The translations under genes and the position numbers were made by a program. Below, piece by piece: positions 1-6,076 of a stretch of 9,377 bases of DNA. Under the pieces are notes generated by a model. It ran no database searches, was not told the origin of the DNA, and saw only the letters and a program-made list of their open reading frames with translations. Position 1 is the stretch's first letter, and the number at the start of each line of letters is the position of its first letter. Origin of the DNA: an uncultured Porphyromonas sp. (GTDB taxonomy: Bacteria > Bacteroidota > Bacteroidia > Bacteroidales > Porphyromonadaceae); NCBI RefSeq assembly GCF_947254915.1, contig NZ_CAMYEZ010000092.1, forward strand, positions 1-9,377, read 5' to 3'.

Positions 1-28
1 CTCACCACACACTCAAAGACTCTTTATT

Positions 29-1273
29 ATGGCTATAATCAAACCATTCAAAGGATACAGACCACCTCAAAACCTTGTTGAGAAGGTCAACTCTCGTCCC
101 TACGACGTGCTAAACTCTGACGAGGCTCGCAAGGAGGCTGAGGGCAACCCTATGTCTCTCTACCACATTATCAAGCCAGAGATCAACTTCCCCGCAGGCA
201 CCGACGAGCACGATCCCAAAGTCTACGACGAGGCTGTCAAGCAGTATCAGCACTTCAAGAAGGAGGGCTGGCTCGTACAGGACGACAAGGAGTGCTACTA
301 CGTCTATGCTCAGACGATGAACGGCAAGACACAGTATGGTCTCGTCATCGGCGCTTACGTCGAGGACTACCTCAACGGTGTCATCAAGAAGCACGAGCTC
401 ACACGTCGTGACAAGGAGGAGGATCGTATGAAGCACGTACGCATCAACAATGCGAACATCGAGCCGGTCTTCTTCGCTTACCCTGACAATGCGGAGCTAG
501 ACAAGATCGTCGCTAAGTACACGGCTCAGAAGCCTGTCTACGACTTTGTTGCCAATGATACCTTCCAGCATCAGTTCTGGATCATCGACCAGGATCAGGA
601 TATCAAGCGTATCACCGAGCTATTTGGTCAGATGCCCGCGCTCTACATCGCTGACGGTCACCACCGTAGTGCTGCTGCAGCGCTCGTAGGTGCTGAGAAG
701 GCTAAGCAAAACCCCAATCACCGTGGTGATGAGGAGTACAACTACTTTATGGCTGTAGCCTTCCCCGCTAACCAGCTCACCGTCATCGACTACAACCGTG
801 TCGTCAAGGACCTCAACGGGCTCACCAGCGAGGAGTTCCTCAAGAAGCTCGAGAAGGACTTCGTCGTCGAGAAGAAGGGCACAGAGATCTACAAGCCCGC
901 TAAGCTACACAACTTCTCGCTCTACCTCGATGGTAACTGGTACTCGCTCACCGCTAAGCCAGGCACATACGATGACAGCGATCCTATCGGCATCCTAGAC
1001 GTCACCATCTCGTCGAATCACATCCTCGATGAGATCCTCGGCATCAAGGATCTACGTAGTGACAAGCGCATCGACTTCGTCGGTGGTATCCGCGGTCTCG
1101 GCGAGCTCAAGAAGCGTGTCGACTCAGGCGAGATGAAGGTCGCTCTAGCTCTCTACCCCGTCACGATGAAGCAGATCATGGACATCGCTGACACGGGCAA
1201 CATCATGCCACCTAAGACCACCTGGTTCGAGCCCAAGCTCCGCTCTGGTATCGTCATCCACGAGCTCAGCTAG
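29..1273 (+). CDS. DUF1015 family protein (SerC/SerA-associated type)
   Basis: A 414-residue soluble protein matching the DUF1015 family over its whole length; the biochemical role of the family is not established. Recognisable family blocks are the N-terminal SRPYDVL (residues 22-28), the charged block HELTRRDKEEDR (122-133), the highly conserved ADGHHR motif (208-213), and the C-terminal MPPKTTWFEPKLRSG block (393-407). The ADGHHR cluster of Asp and two His looks like a metal or phosphate site, which is inference. There is no signal peptide or membrane segment, so it should be cytoplasmic. In many bacteria this family sits beside the serine biosynthesis genes serA and serC, so the gene to the left of the window may be one of these; that cannot be seen here. 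Codon use is strongly biased to GAG, AAG, CTC and ATC, suggesting high expression. The ATG at 29 gives the expected N-terminus and no Shine-Dalgarno is visible. An intrinsic terminator follows the stop. Confidence 0.92.
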   Translation: MAIIKPFKGYRPPQNLVEKVNSRPYDVLNSDEARKEAEGNPMSLYHIIKPEINFPAGTDEHDPKVYDEAVKQYQHFKKEGWLVQDDKECYYVYAQTMNGKTQYGLVIGAYVEDYLNGVIKKHELTRRDKEEDRMKHVRINNANIEPVFFAYPDNAELDKIVAKYTAQKPVYDFVANDTFQHQFWIIDQDQDIKRITELFGQMPALYIADGHHRSAAAALVGAEKAKQNPNHRGDEEYNYFMAVAFPANQLTVIDYNRVVKDLNGLTSEEFLKKLEKDFVVEKKGTEIYKPAKLHNFSLYLDGNWYSLTAKPGTYDDSDPIGILDVTISSNHILDEILGIKDLRSDKRIDFVGGIRGLGELKKRVDSGEMKVALALYPVTMKQIMDIADTGNIMPPKTTWFEPKLRSGIVIHELS

Positions 1274-1308
1274 TCCAGAAGTTTATATTCTACAATAGTA
1301 GTCATAGT

Positions 1309-1345
1309 AAGGCGATCTAATTACGATTAGGTCGCCTTTCTATTT
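1309..1345 (+). terminator. Intrinsic terminator after the DUF1015 gene
   Basis: A 13-bp stem (1309-1321 pairing with 1326-1338, one G-T pair) closes a TACG tetraloop and is followed by TTCTATTT. It lies 35 bases past the stop codon at 1273. The left side also carries an A pair, but the T-rich tail is on the + side, so I assign it to the upstream gene. Confidence 0.88.
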
Positions 1346-1379
1346 GCTCGTTTGATATTATTGGACTTCGTGTCCTATT

Positions 1380-1406
1380 GAGACTGTTGCAAAAGTCAAC
1401 AGTCTC
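1380..1406. repeat. Perfect 10-bp inverted repeat resembling an IS5-type terminal repeat
   Basis: GAGACTGTTG (1380-1389) pairs perfectly with CAACAGTCTC (1397-1406) around the 7-base loop CAAAAGT. There is no T-run after it, so it is not a normal terminator. The start GAGACTGTTGCAAAA resembles, from memory, the ends of IS5-family elements and derived MITEs in Porphyromonas and relatives; this resemblance was not checked. No transposase gene and no second matching end were found in the window, so at most it is a remnant or one end of a small non-autonomous element. Confidence 0.6.
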
Positions 1407-1498
1407 ATTATGCAGGATGAGGGCATCCATGTCTCTATTCTAGGAAATCAAATGATTCCTCCGTGGAGATTTGGGATTATCCTGCGAGGAACGGACAA

Positions 1499-1561
1499 AT
1501 TCTTCCGAACTTTCATTTCATTCTTCCGAACTTTCATTTCATTCTTCCGAAGTTTCATTTC
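1499..1561. repeat. Three tandem copies of a 21-bp unit
   Basis: Units are 1499-1519, 1520-1540 and 1541-1561. The first two are identical (ATTCTTCCGAAC followed by TTTCATTTC); the third differs only by C to G at 1552. Because the unit is 21 bases, it keeps any reading frame open and creates an artificial repeat of FFRTFIS in the + frame. The near identity points to recent slippage or duplication. The function is unknown. Confidence 0.95.
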
Positions 1562-1783
1562 GCCCCTCGGTGGAGAATTTTCGTTTCCTCGGGAGCTATT
1601 GAGTAAAATCTTCGGGAGAGATTGGTATCGGCAATGACTTAGGAAGAGTCTGTAGCGCTACTCGGCGAGAATCCATCCATATATCCCTTAATTATCGTCA
1701 TACGTAGTGCCTAGAATACAGGGGGGATAAGCCTTAGCCACTTCTACTATTGGGAGGACACGCTCCAATCCCCAAGAATTAGT

Positions 1784-1791
1784 TATCTTTG
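1784..1791 (+). promoter_or_regulatory. Bacteroidota -7 promoter element for the DUF349 gene
   Basis: TATCTTTG matches the TAnnTTTG -7 consensus of the Bacteroidota primary sigma factor exactly. Transcription would start about 1796-1800. No clear -33 TTG-type element is seen at the usual 19-21-base spacing; the nearest TTGG (1750-1753) is too far upstream. The transcript would carry a leader of about 210 nt before the ATG at 2010. Confidence 0.65.
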
Positions 1792-1796
1792 CAATC

Positions 1797-2009
1797 AGAG
1801 TAACGAAGCGCTGACACAGTGCTACGTTTTATAAACCACCGCTACAGCCTCGTGACTCTACCCTGTAGCGAGACGAGCCCAGTGGCTGACTCACGGAGAG
1901 CGCCCAGCCGTCCACTACACCGACCGAATAGCATACAAGGAGCTTGCACCCTGCAGTGGGGCACGCCGAGACTCCTTGACATTAGTAACACATCTAGAAT
2001 CATCTCGAT
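1797..2009 (+). promoter_or_regulatory. Long structured 5' leader of the DUF349 gene
   Basis: Several stems can be read by eye. A: 1802-1812 with 1818-1828 (one A-A mismatch, one G-T). B: CGCTACAG 1840-1847 with CTGTAGCG 1863-1870, perfect. C: GGCTG 1884-1888 with CAGCC 1905-1909. D: CAAGGAG 1936-1942 with CTCCTTG 1972-1978, perfect, with weaker pairing inside. Two competing pairings exist: CTCGT in loop B (1849-1853) can pair with ACGAG just 3' of stem B (1873-1877), and CCACT (1912-1916) can pair with AGTGG at either 1881-1885 or 1955-1959. I recognise no known riboswitch or ribosomal leader family. The density of pairing suggests a cis-regulatory RNA, but no folding energy was computed. 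Confidence 0.45.
1802..1830 (+). terminator. Terminator-like hairpin at the predicted 5' end of the leader
   Basis: An 11-pair stem with one A-A mismatch (1802-1812 with 1818-1828) and a GACAC loop runs directly into TTTT (1827-1830). It lies only a few bases after the predicted transcription start, so it could be a 5' stabilising hairpin, a promoter-proximal pause or attenuator, or a terminator for transcripts arriving from upstream. The T-run is short, so true termination is uncertain. Confidence 0.35.
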
Positions 2010-4001
2010 ATGAATCTTATCCCACAAGAAGAGAACATCAATCAGAGCTCCGCTCTCGACCAGACGACTAACACAGCATCGACGCAAGAAGCGATGACCA
2101 CTCCAGAGACAGCCCCATCACCTGAGACGCTGGCGCAGGCGCCTCTAGAGGAGCCCGTAGCGGAGGCTGTAACGACTGAGGATTCAGCCGAGAAGATTCC
2201 AGCCCCCACTGAAGAGCTAACCGAGGAGGAGCGTCAGTATCAGGAGCTGCTCAACAAGAGCGATGCAGACATTGCCAAGATGAGCTGCTCACAGATCACC
2301 GACGATGTGGTACTCCTCTTGCAGAGTGGCGAGCTACCTCCACGCTCCATCATTGATCGCTACAAGAGCGTCTTCTACAGCAAGATGAATAGTTATCTCA
2401 ACACCGTCTCAGAGGAAAACGCTAAGCTCCGTGCCGATGCTGAGGCACAGGAGATAAGGCTCAAGGAGCTCCTCAATGACTTTAAGGAGCGCAATCGCAA
2501 GCGCCAGGAGGAGATTGCCGAGGAGCAGAAGGCTAATCTAGAGGTAAAGCGTGAACTCCTAGATCGTCTGCGCAAGCTACTCACATCGAGTGAGAGCTTT
2601 AGCGTCATCAGCAAGGAGTATCGTGAGATTACCGATAGCTGGCGCAATGCGGGAGCCGTGCCTCCTGGGGATATGCGCCAGACACAGGGCGAGTTTGAGC
2701 ATCTGAGAGAGCAGTTTTACGATCTGCAGCAGATCAACAACGAGTTCCGTGACTACGACTTCAAGAAGAACCTTGAGGCCAAGGAGGCGATCATACAGCG
2801 TGCCAAGGAGCTGGCTGAGTCTACAGATGTTACACAAGCAGCTCGCGAGCTACAAGACTTACACCACCGCTGGCGTGACGTGGGACCTGTGGCTAAGGAG
2901 CTTCGCAAGGATCTGTGGAAGCAGTTTCAGGAGCTTTCGGCACAGATCAACTTCAACAACCAGGAGTATCGCAACCAGCAGCGCACGCAGGAAGGCGAAA
3001 ACGAGACTATCAAGCGGGGTATCATCACGCAGATAGAGGCTATCAATCCGAACGAGATCAATACCTTCAAGGATTGGCGCACCTTCACTGACCAGATCAA
3101 GGAGCTACAAGCTCAGTGGCGCAAGACGGGTCGCGTGCCTCGTGCCGTCAGCGAGGAGCTATACCTCCACTTCAGGACAGCTTGCGACATATTCTTTGAC
3201 AAGCGCAAGGAGTTCATGCGTGATCGCAACAAGCTCATCAGTGAGCAGGGCGACCGCAAGCGTGCTATCATCGAGGAGATCGAGCAAATCGTCGCAGAGG
3301 AGCGCTGGCCCGAGGGGCATAGTCGCATACAAGAGCTACAGACGGAGTGGAACGAATTGATTCACACCAACAAGCACCAGGCTCTCTTCAAGCGCTTCCG
3401 TGAAGCTTGCGACACCTATTATACGCACCACAAAGCGCTCTTCCAGGCGCAACGTGAGGAGAGCAAGGAGTCGGTGGCTACGGCTAAGCAGCTCCTAGCT
3501 CGTGCTCATGAACTGGCTGCTATTGAGGCTCCGACCGATGCTGATCGTGAGGAGGCGGTGACCTTACAGAGAGACTTTAACCAGCTGGGCTATATGCCTC
3601 GCAAAATGCGCCGTAAGCTACAGGACGAGCTGAAGGAGCAGATGGATGCTTTCTTCAACAAGCTGAGAGCTAGCGACAGACCTCGTGGCGACAGACGTGG
3701 CAATCGCAACAATAATCGGCGCAACTTCGGTCCCGCTAGTCCTTACGGTGAGGAGTACGACAAGATACTCCGCAGGAAGGAGCAGCTGGAGAGCGACCTG
3801 CAGACCTATAGCAATAACAAGGAGCGCTTGAGTGTGACCAGCAGTGCGGGAGAGAATCTGCTCAAGATGCTTGAGGAGCGTTGTGATGCGATGCAACAAG
3901 AGATCAATGAGCTAGACCTCAAGCTACGCGATATACATAAGGAGCAGAGAGCTCTGCAGGAAGGCGACGCTCCCGAGGCCGCACAGCCAGAGGAGAAGTA
4001 A
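2010..4001 (+). CDS. Multi-repeat DUF349 protein
   Basis: A 663-residue, highly charged, mostly helical protein. Residues 1-77 are a low-complexity acidic and Thr/Pro/Glu-rich tail. A long coiled-coil-like stretch (about 125-195) follows. Then come about five DUF349 helical repeats spaced 76-82 residues apart, each marked by a W-R/N-x-x-G/I-type core: W211 RNAGAVP, W288 RDVGPV, W370 RKTGRVP, W447 NELIH, and a degenerate fifth (QLGYMP, 524-529) that lacks the Trp. A basic, Arg/Asn/Gly-rich linker (558-572) and a last coiled coil (580-650) close the protein. The function of DUF349 is not established; the basic linker could bind nucleic acid, which is inference. No signal peptide or membrane segment is seen, so it is probably cytoplasmic. 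It appears monocistronic, with its own promoter, a long structured leader, and inverted repeats after the stop. Confidence 0.9.
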   Translation: MNLIPQEENINQSSALDQTTNTASTQEAMTTPETAPSPETLAQAPLEEPVAEAVTTEDSAEKIPAPTEELTEEERQYQELLNKSDADIAKMSCSQITDDVVLLLQSGELPPRSIIDRYKSVFYSKMNSYLNTVSEENAKLRADAEAQEIRLKELLNDFKERNRKRQEEIAEEQKANLEVKRELLDRLRKLLTSSESFSVISKEYREITDSWRNAGAVPPGDMRQTQGEFEHLREQFYDLQQINNEFRDYDFKKNLEAKEAIIQRAKELAESTDVTQAARELQDLHHRWRDVGPVAKELRKDLWKQFQELSAQINFNNQEYRNQQRTQEGENETIKRGIITQIEAINPNEINTFKDWRTFTDQIKELQAQWRKTGRVPRAVSEELYLHFRTACDIFFDKRKEFMRDRNKLISEQGDRKRAIIEEIEQIVAEERWPEGHSRIQELQTEWNELIHTNKHQALFKRFREACDTYYTHHKALFQAQREESKESVATAKQLLARAHELAAIEAPTDADREEAVTLQRDFNQLGYMPRKMRRKLQDELKEQMDAFFNKLRASDRPRGDRRGNRNNNRRNFGPASPYGEEYDKILRRKEQLESDLQTYSNNKERLSVTSSAGENLLKMLEERCDAMQQEINELDLKLRDIHKEQRALQEGDAPEAAQPEEK

Positions 4002-4041
4002 ACTGCTCAGCACAGCCTTTTATGCTTAGGCATCCAGCATC

Positions 4042-4061
4042 TAGGAGAGCCGACTCTCCTA
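4042..4061. other. 8-bp perfect hairpin in the DUF349-mltG spacer
   Basis: TAGGAGAG (4042-4049) pairs with CTCTCCTA (4054-4061) around a CCGA loop. No T-run follows, so it is not a standard terminator. It may protect the 3' end of the DUF349 transcript or form part of a compound termination signal with the larger hairpin just downstream. Confidence 0.5.
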
Positions 4062-4077
4062 CGCTATGACTCAAGAA

Positions 4078-4142
4078 AGTACCCACAAGAGACTACCCCA
4101 CTCCGCCATTAGCGAGTGCGTCCTCCCTTGTGGGTACTGCTT
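4078..4142 (+). terminator. Large compound hairpin before mltG, possible terminator
   Basis: A perfect 12-bp stem (AGTACCCACAAG 4078-4089 with CTTGTGGGTACT 4127-4138) encloses a 37-base loop that holds its own hairpin (CACT-CGC 4099-4106 with GCG-AGTG 4112-4118, one bulged C). The bases after it, GCTTTACT, give only a weak T-run. It could terminate the DUF349 transcript or be an mltG upstream regulatory structure; the sequence does not decide. No clear TAnnTTTG element is seen between it and the mltG start. Confidence 0.45.
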
Positions 4143-4181
4143 TACTAGCATCCGTTTTTACTAACTGAATAGCTCTCATCT

Positions 4182-5297
4182 ATGTCACGAAGTCGCAAAT
4201 CTAAGTCTAGACAATGGCGTCCCTCATACTTCAACGATACTTCACGTCGTAATCATCGCAATAGGTCGCCTAAACGTACTGGTGGTAAACTTGCTCTTTG
4301 GATCCTGATCGTCATACTACTCTTACTCTCATGGGCTGCCTACCTACTACTACGCCCCGCTGGTAGCTCCAGTCAACAGGAGTACTATGCCTACGTCACG
4401 GACACGACTAGTGGCGAGGCACTGATGACCTCCATAGCTCAGGAACTAGAGGTCAAGAACCCCGCCCTCCTTCGTAGCGTGGCTCGCGTCATACGTCTAG
4501 ACAGCAAGCTACGCCCAGGACGCTACCATCTGACGCCAAAGATGAGCATTCTCTCTATTTGCAAGAAGATAGCCTACGAAGCACAAGACCCCGTCAAGCT
4601 TGCCTTCTCCTCTATTCGTACTCAAGAGGAGCTGATCGACAAGCTGACAGCACCGCTGGCGATGACCTCCGAGGAGCTACGCACGCTATTGCGAGACTCG
4701 GTCTACTGCGATTCGCTAGGGTTTACGACGGAGACCGTGCGCTGTATATTCCTCCCCGACACCCACGAGGTCTACTGGACGACTACGCCCAGGGAGCTCC
4801 TGCACAAGTATGAGCAGAGCTACCACAAGTTCTGGGACAAGCAGCGCACCGCACTGGCTCAGGAGATGGGACTCACGCCTGTGGAGGTGTCAATCATAGC
4901 ATCAATAGTCGAGGAGGAGTCTAGCAAGACGGACGAGTATGGCGACATTGCGGGGCTTTACATCAATCGCCTACACAAGGGGATGCCACTACAGGCGGAC
5001 CCAACGCTTAAGTTTGCCTCGGGCAACTTCACGGCTCAGCGTATCGGAGGCGAACTGCTTAAGATTGACTCGCCCTACAACACCTACAGATACAAAGGGC
5101 TCCCCCCTGGTCCTATACGCTATCCGCAGATGACCACGATAGATGCCGTACTGCACCGTAAGCCGCATGACTACCTATATATGTGTGCTCGGGCGGACTT
5201 CTCGGGGTATCACGCTTTTGCCACTACCTATGCGGAGCATATGCGCAATGCGAAAGCTTATCAGAAAGCTCTAGACGAGCGAGGCATTACGGAGTAG
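4182..5297 (+). CDS. mltG: Endolytic peptidoglycan transglycosylase MltG (YceG-like)
   Basis: MltG cleaves nascent glycan strands at the inner membrane and is thought to set strand length as a terminase for peptidoglycan synthesis. The 371-residue protein has a very basic cytoplasmic N-terminus (1-36), one membrane helix (about 37-57), a LysM-like/linker part (about 65-140), and the YceG catalytic domain (about 140-365). Diagnostic motifs are FLPDTHEVYW (190-199), the catalytic block ASIVEEES (240-247) with the expected catalytic Glu at 244, YINRL (260-264), MPLQADPTLKF (268-278), and SPYNTYRYKGLPPGPI (297-312). It is a little longer than the E. coli enzyme (340 residues), mainly from the basic N-terminal extension, which is common in Bacteroidota. 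It is the first gene of a four-gene run; tcdA starts 12 bases after its stop. Confidence 0.93.
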   Translation: MSRSRKSKSRQWRPSYFNDTSRRNHRNRSPKRTGGKLALWILIVILLLLSWAAYLLLRPAGSSSQQEYYAYVTDTTSGEALMTSIAQELEVKNPALLRSVARVIRLDSKLRPGRYHLTPKMSILSICKKIAYEAQDPVKLAFSSIRTQEELIDKLTAPLAMTSEELRTLLRDSVYCDSLGFTTETVRCIFLPDTHEVYWTTTPRELLHKYEQSYHKFWDKQRTALAQEMGLTPVEVSIIASIVEEESSKTDEYGDIAGLYINRLHKGMPLQADPTLKFASGNFTAQRIGGELLKIDSPYNTYRYKGLPPGPIRYPQMTTIDAVLHRKPHDYLYMCARADFSGYHAFATTYAEHMRNAKAYQKALDERGITE

Positions 5298-5309
5298 CTA
5301 GACGATACG

Positions 5310-6062
5310 ATGACACCTATGGACGGCATACCGCACTGGCTGGAGCGTACGGAGCTACTCCTCGGGAGCGAGACGCTACAGCGCCTTGCCGATAAGCATA
5401 TCCTCGTCGTGGGGCTCGGCGGTGTGGGGAGCAAGGCGTGCGAACTCTTGGCGCGCTCTGGTATCGGTCGCTTTACGCTCGTAGACCACGACAAGGTCGA
5501 TGAGACGAATATCAACCGTCAGGTGATAGCCTTTAGAGATACCATAGGTCGTCCTAAGGTAGAGGTGGTGGAGGAACTACTGCATCGGATCAATCCGGAC
5601 ATAGCGGTGGAGGCGCACGCCGCCTATCTCTCGGGCGACAACATCCCCACGCTCCTCTCGGCACATCACTACGACTATATCCTAGACTGCATCGACACGC
5701 TCACGCCTAAGTGCGAACTCATCCTCACTGCGCATCAGCTAGGCATCCCAATCATCAGCGCTATGGGCGCAGGAGCTAAGCTAGATCCGCAGCGGGTCTC
5801 GGTAGCGCCGATGAGCAAGACGCATATCTGCGCCTTGGCTCGCTTCGTGCGCAAGCGACTTCGCCAGCTAGAGGCGCCTCGATCTGTCTTTGACACGCCA
5901 TGTGTCTATAGTAGCGAGCCTTCGCATGAGGAGGCTATACGTGCCCTTCCTCACGGTGATCAGAACAAGCGGAGCATCGTAGGGACAATCTCCTACATGC
6001 CTCAGCTCTTCGGCATTAACATGGCAGCCTACGTACTACAAGACCTCTCTACTCCTAAGTAA
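5310..6062 (+). CDS. tcdA: tRNA threonylcarbamoyladenosine dehydratase (ThiF/E1-like)
   Basis: An adenylating enzyme of the ThiF/MoeB/E1 superfamily, closest to TcdA (CsdL/YgdL). TcdA uses ATP to cyclise t6A at position 37 of ANN-decoding tRNAs to ct6A. Visible motifs: the nucleotide-binding loop GLGGVGS (35-41), Asp59 that follows the second beta strand, NINRQ (67-71) with the Arg expected to contact ATP, K83 in RPKVE, DCIDT (126-130), and GAGAKLDP (153-160). The 250-residue length is close to the E. coli protein (268). There is no zinc CxxC pair and no rhodanese domain, which argues against MoeB, and no thi genes lie nearby. There are two possible starts (Met1 or Met4). It is cytoplasmic, and is probably co-transcribed with mltG (12-base gap) and the ABC ATPase gene (14-base gap). 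Confidence 0.88.
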   Translation: MTPMDGIPHWLERTELLLGSETLQRLADKHILVVGLGGVGSKACELLARSGIGRFTLVDHDKVDETNINRQVIAFRDTIGRPKVEVVEELLHRINPDIAVEAHAAYLSGDNIPTLLSAHHYDYILDCIDTLTPKCELILTAHQLGIPIISAMGAGAKLDPQRVSVAPMSKTHICALARFVRKRLRQLEAPRSVFDTPCVYSSEPSHEEAIRALPHGDQNKRSIVGTISYMPQLFGINMAAYVLQDLSTPK

Positions 6063-6076
6063 AAACGACTAAGCTT

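Larger units (their letters stand above)
1380..1603. mobile_element. Possible MITE-like repeat cassette (no transposase)
   Basis: The IS-end-like hairpin at 1380-1406 is followed by a cassette that contains three 21-bp tandem repeats (1499-1561). The repeats are flanked by two related modules that share GTGGAGA (1463-1469 and 1570-1576), each followed about 13 to 15 bases later by a CCT-rich element. A hairpin end plus a minisatellite core is the layout I recall for the BrickBuilt MITEs of Porphyromonas gingivalis, which have a 23-bp repeat. The right boundary is unclear and no second terminal inverted repeat is visible, so the extent and the mobile-element call are tentative. Confidence 0.3.
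1274..2009. other. 736-base intergenic region: terminator, repeat cassette, promoter and leader
   Basis: No convincing gene lies here on either strand. In order it contains the terminator of the upstream gene (1309-1345), a small GGAC/GTCC hairpin (1363-1375), a perfect 10-bp hairpin (1380-1406), three 21-bp tandem repeats (1499-1561), a 10-bp perfect palindrome GTAGCGCTAC (1652-1661), an otherwise featureless stretch (about 1662-1745), a G-rich imperfect inverted repeat TTGGGAG/CTCCAA (1750-1756 with 1763-1768), a -7 promoter element (1784-1791) and a structured leader to the start codon at 2010. The composition between 1407 and 1780 is more AT-rich than the flanking genes, consistent with non-coding DNA. 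Confidence 0.7.

Noticed and set aside
110..436. 108-codon minus-strand open frame inside the DUF1015 gene
   Set aside because: The Leu/Val-rich sequence arises from the biased GAG/GAC/AAG codons of the real gene read backwards.
1375..1603. 8-bp direct repeat CTATTGAG at 1375-1382 and 1596-1603, as a target-site duplication of the repeat cassette
   Set aside because: An 8-bp match within about 250 bases is not unlikely by chance, the first copy overlaps the hairpin end, and the second is not next to a matching inverted end.
1410..1637. 75-codon open frame on the + strand containing three FFRTFIS-like repeats
   Set aside because: It is produced by the 21-bp tandem repeats, which keep frame by length. 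No family resemblance, no promoter for it, and codon use unlike the neighbouring genes.
1936..1942. AAGGAG as a Shine-Dalgarno sequence
   Set aside because: It is about 67 bases from the ATG at 2010 and sequestered in a perfect stem; Bacteroidota rarely rely on Shine-Dalgarno pairing.
1842..2087. 81-codon open frame on the minus strand across the leader and the DUF349 start
   Set aside because: Overlaps a well-supported gene start and leader, has no recognisable family and is best explained as a chance frame in GC-rich DNA.
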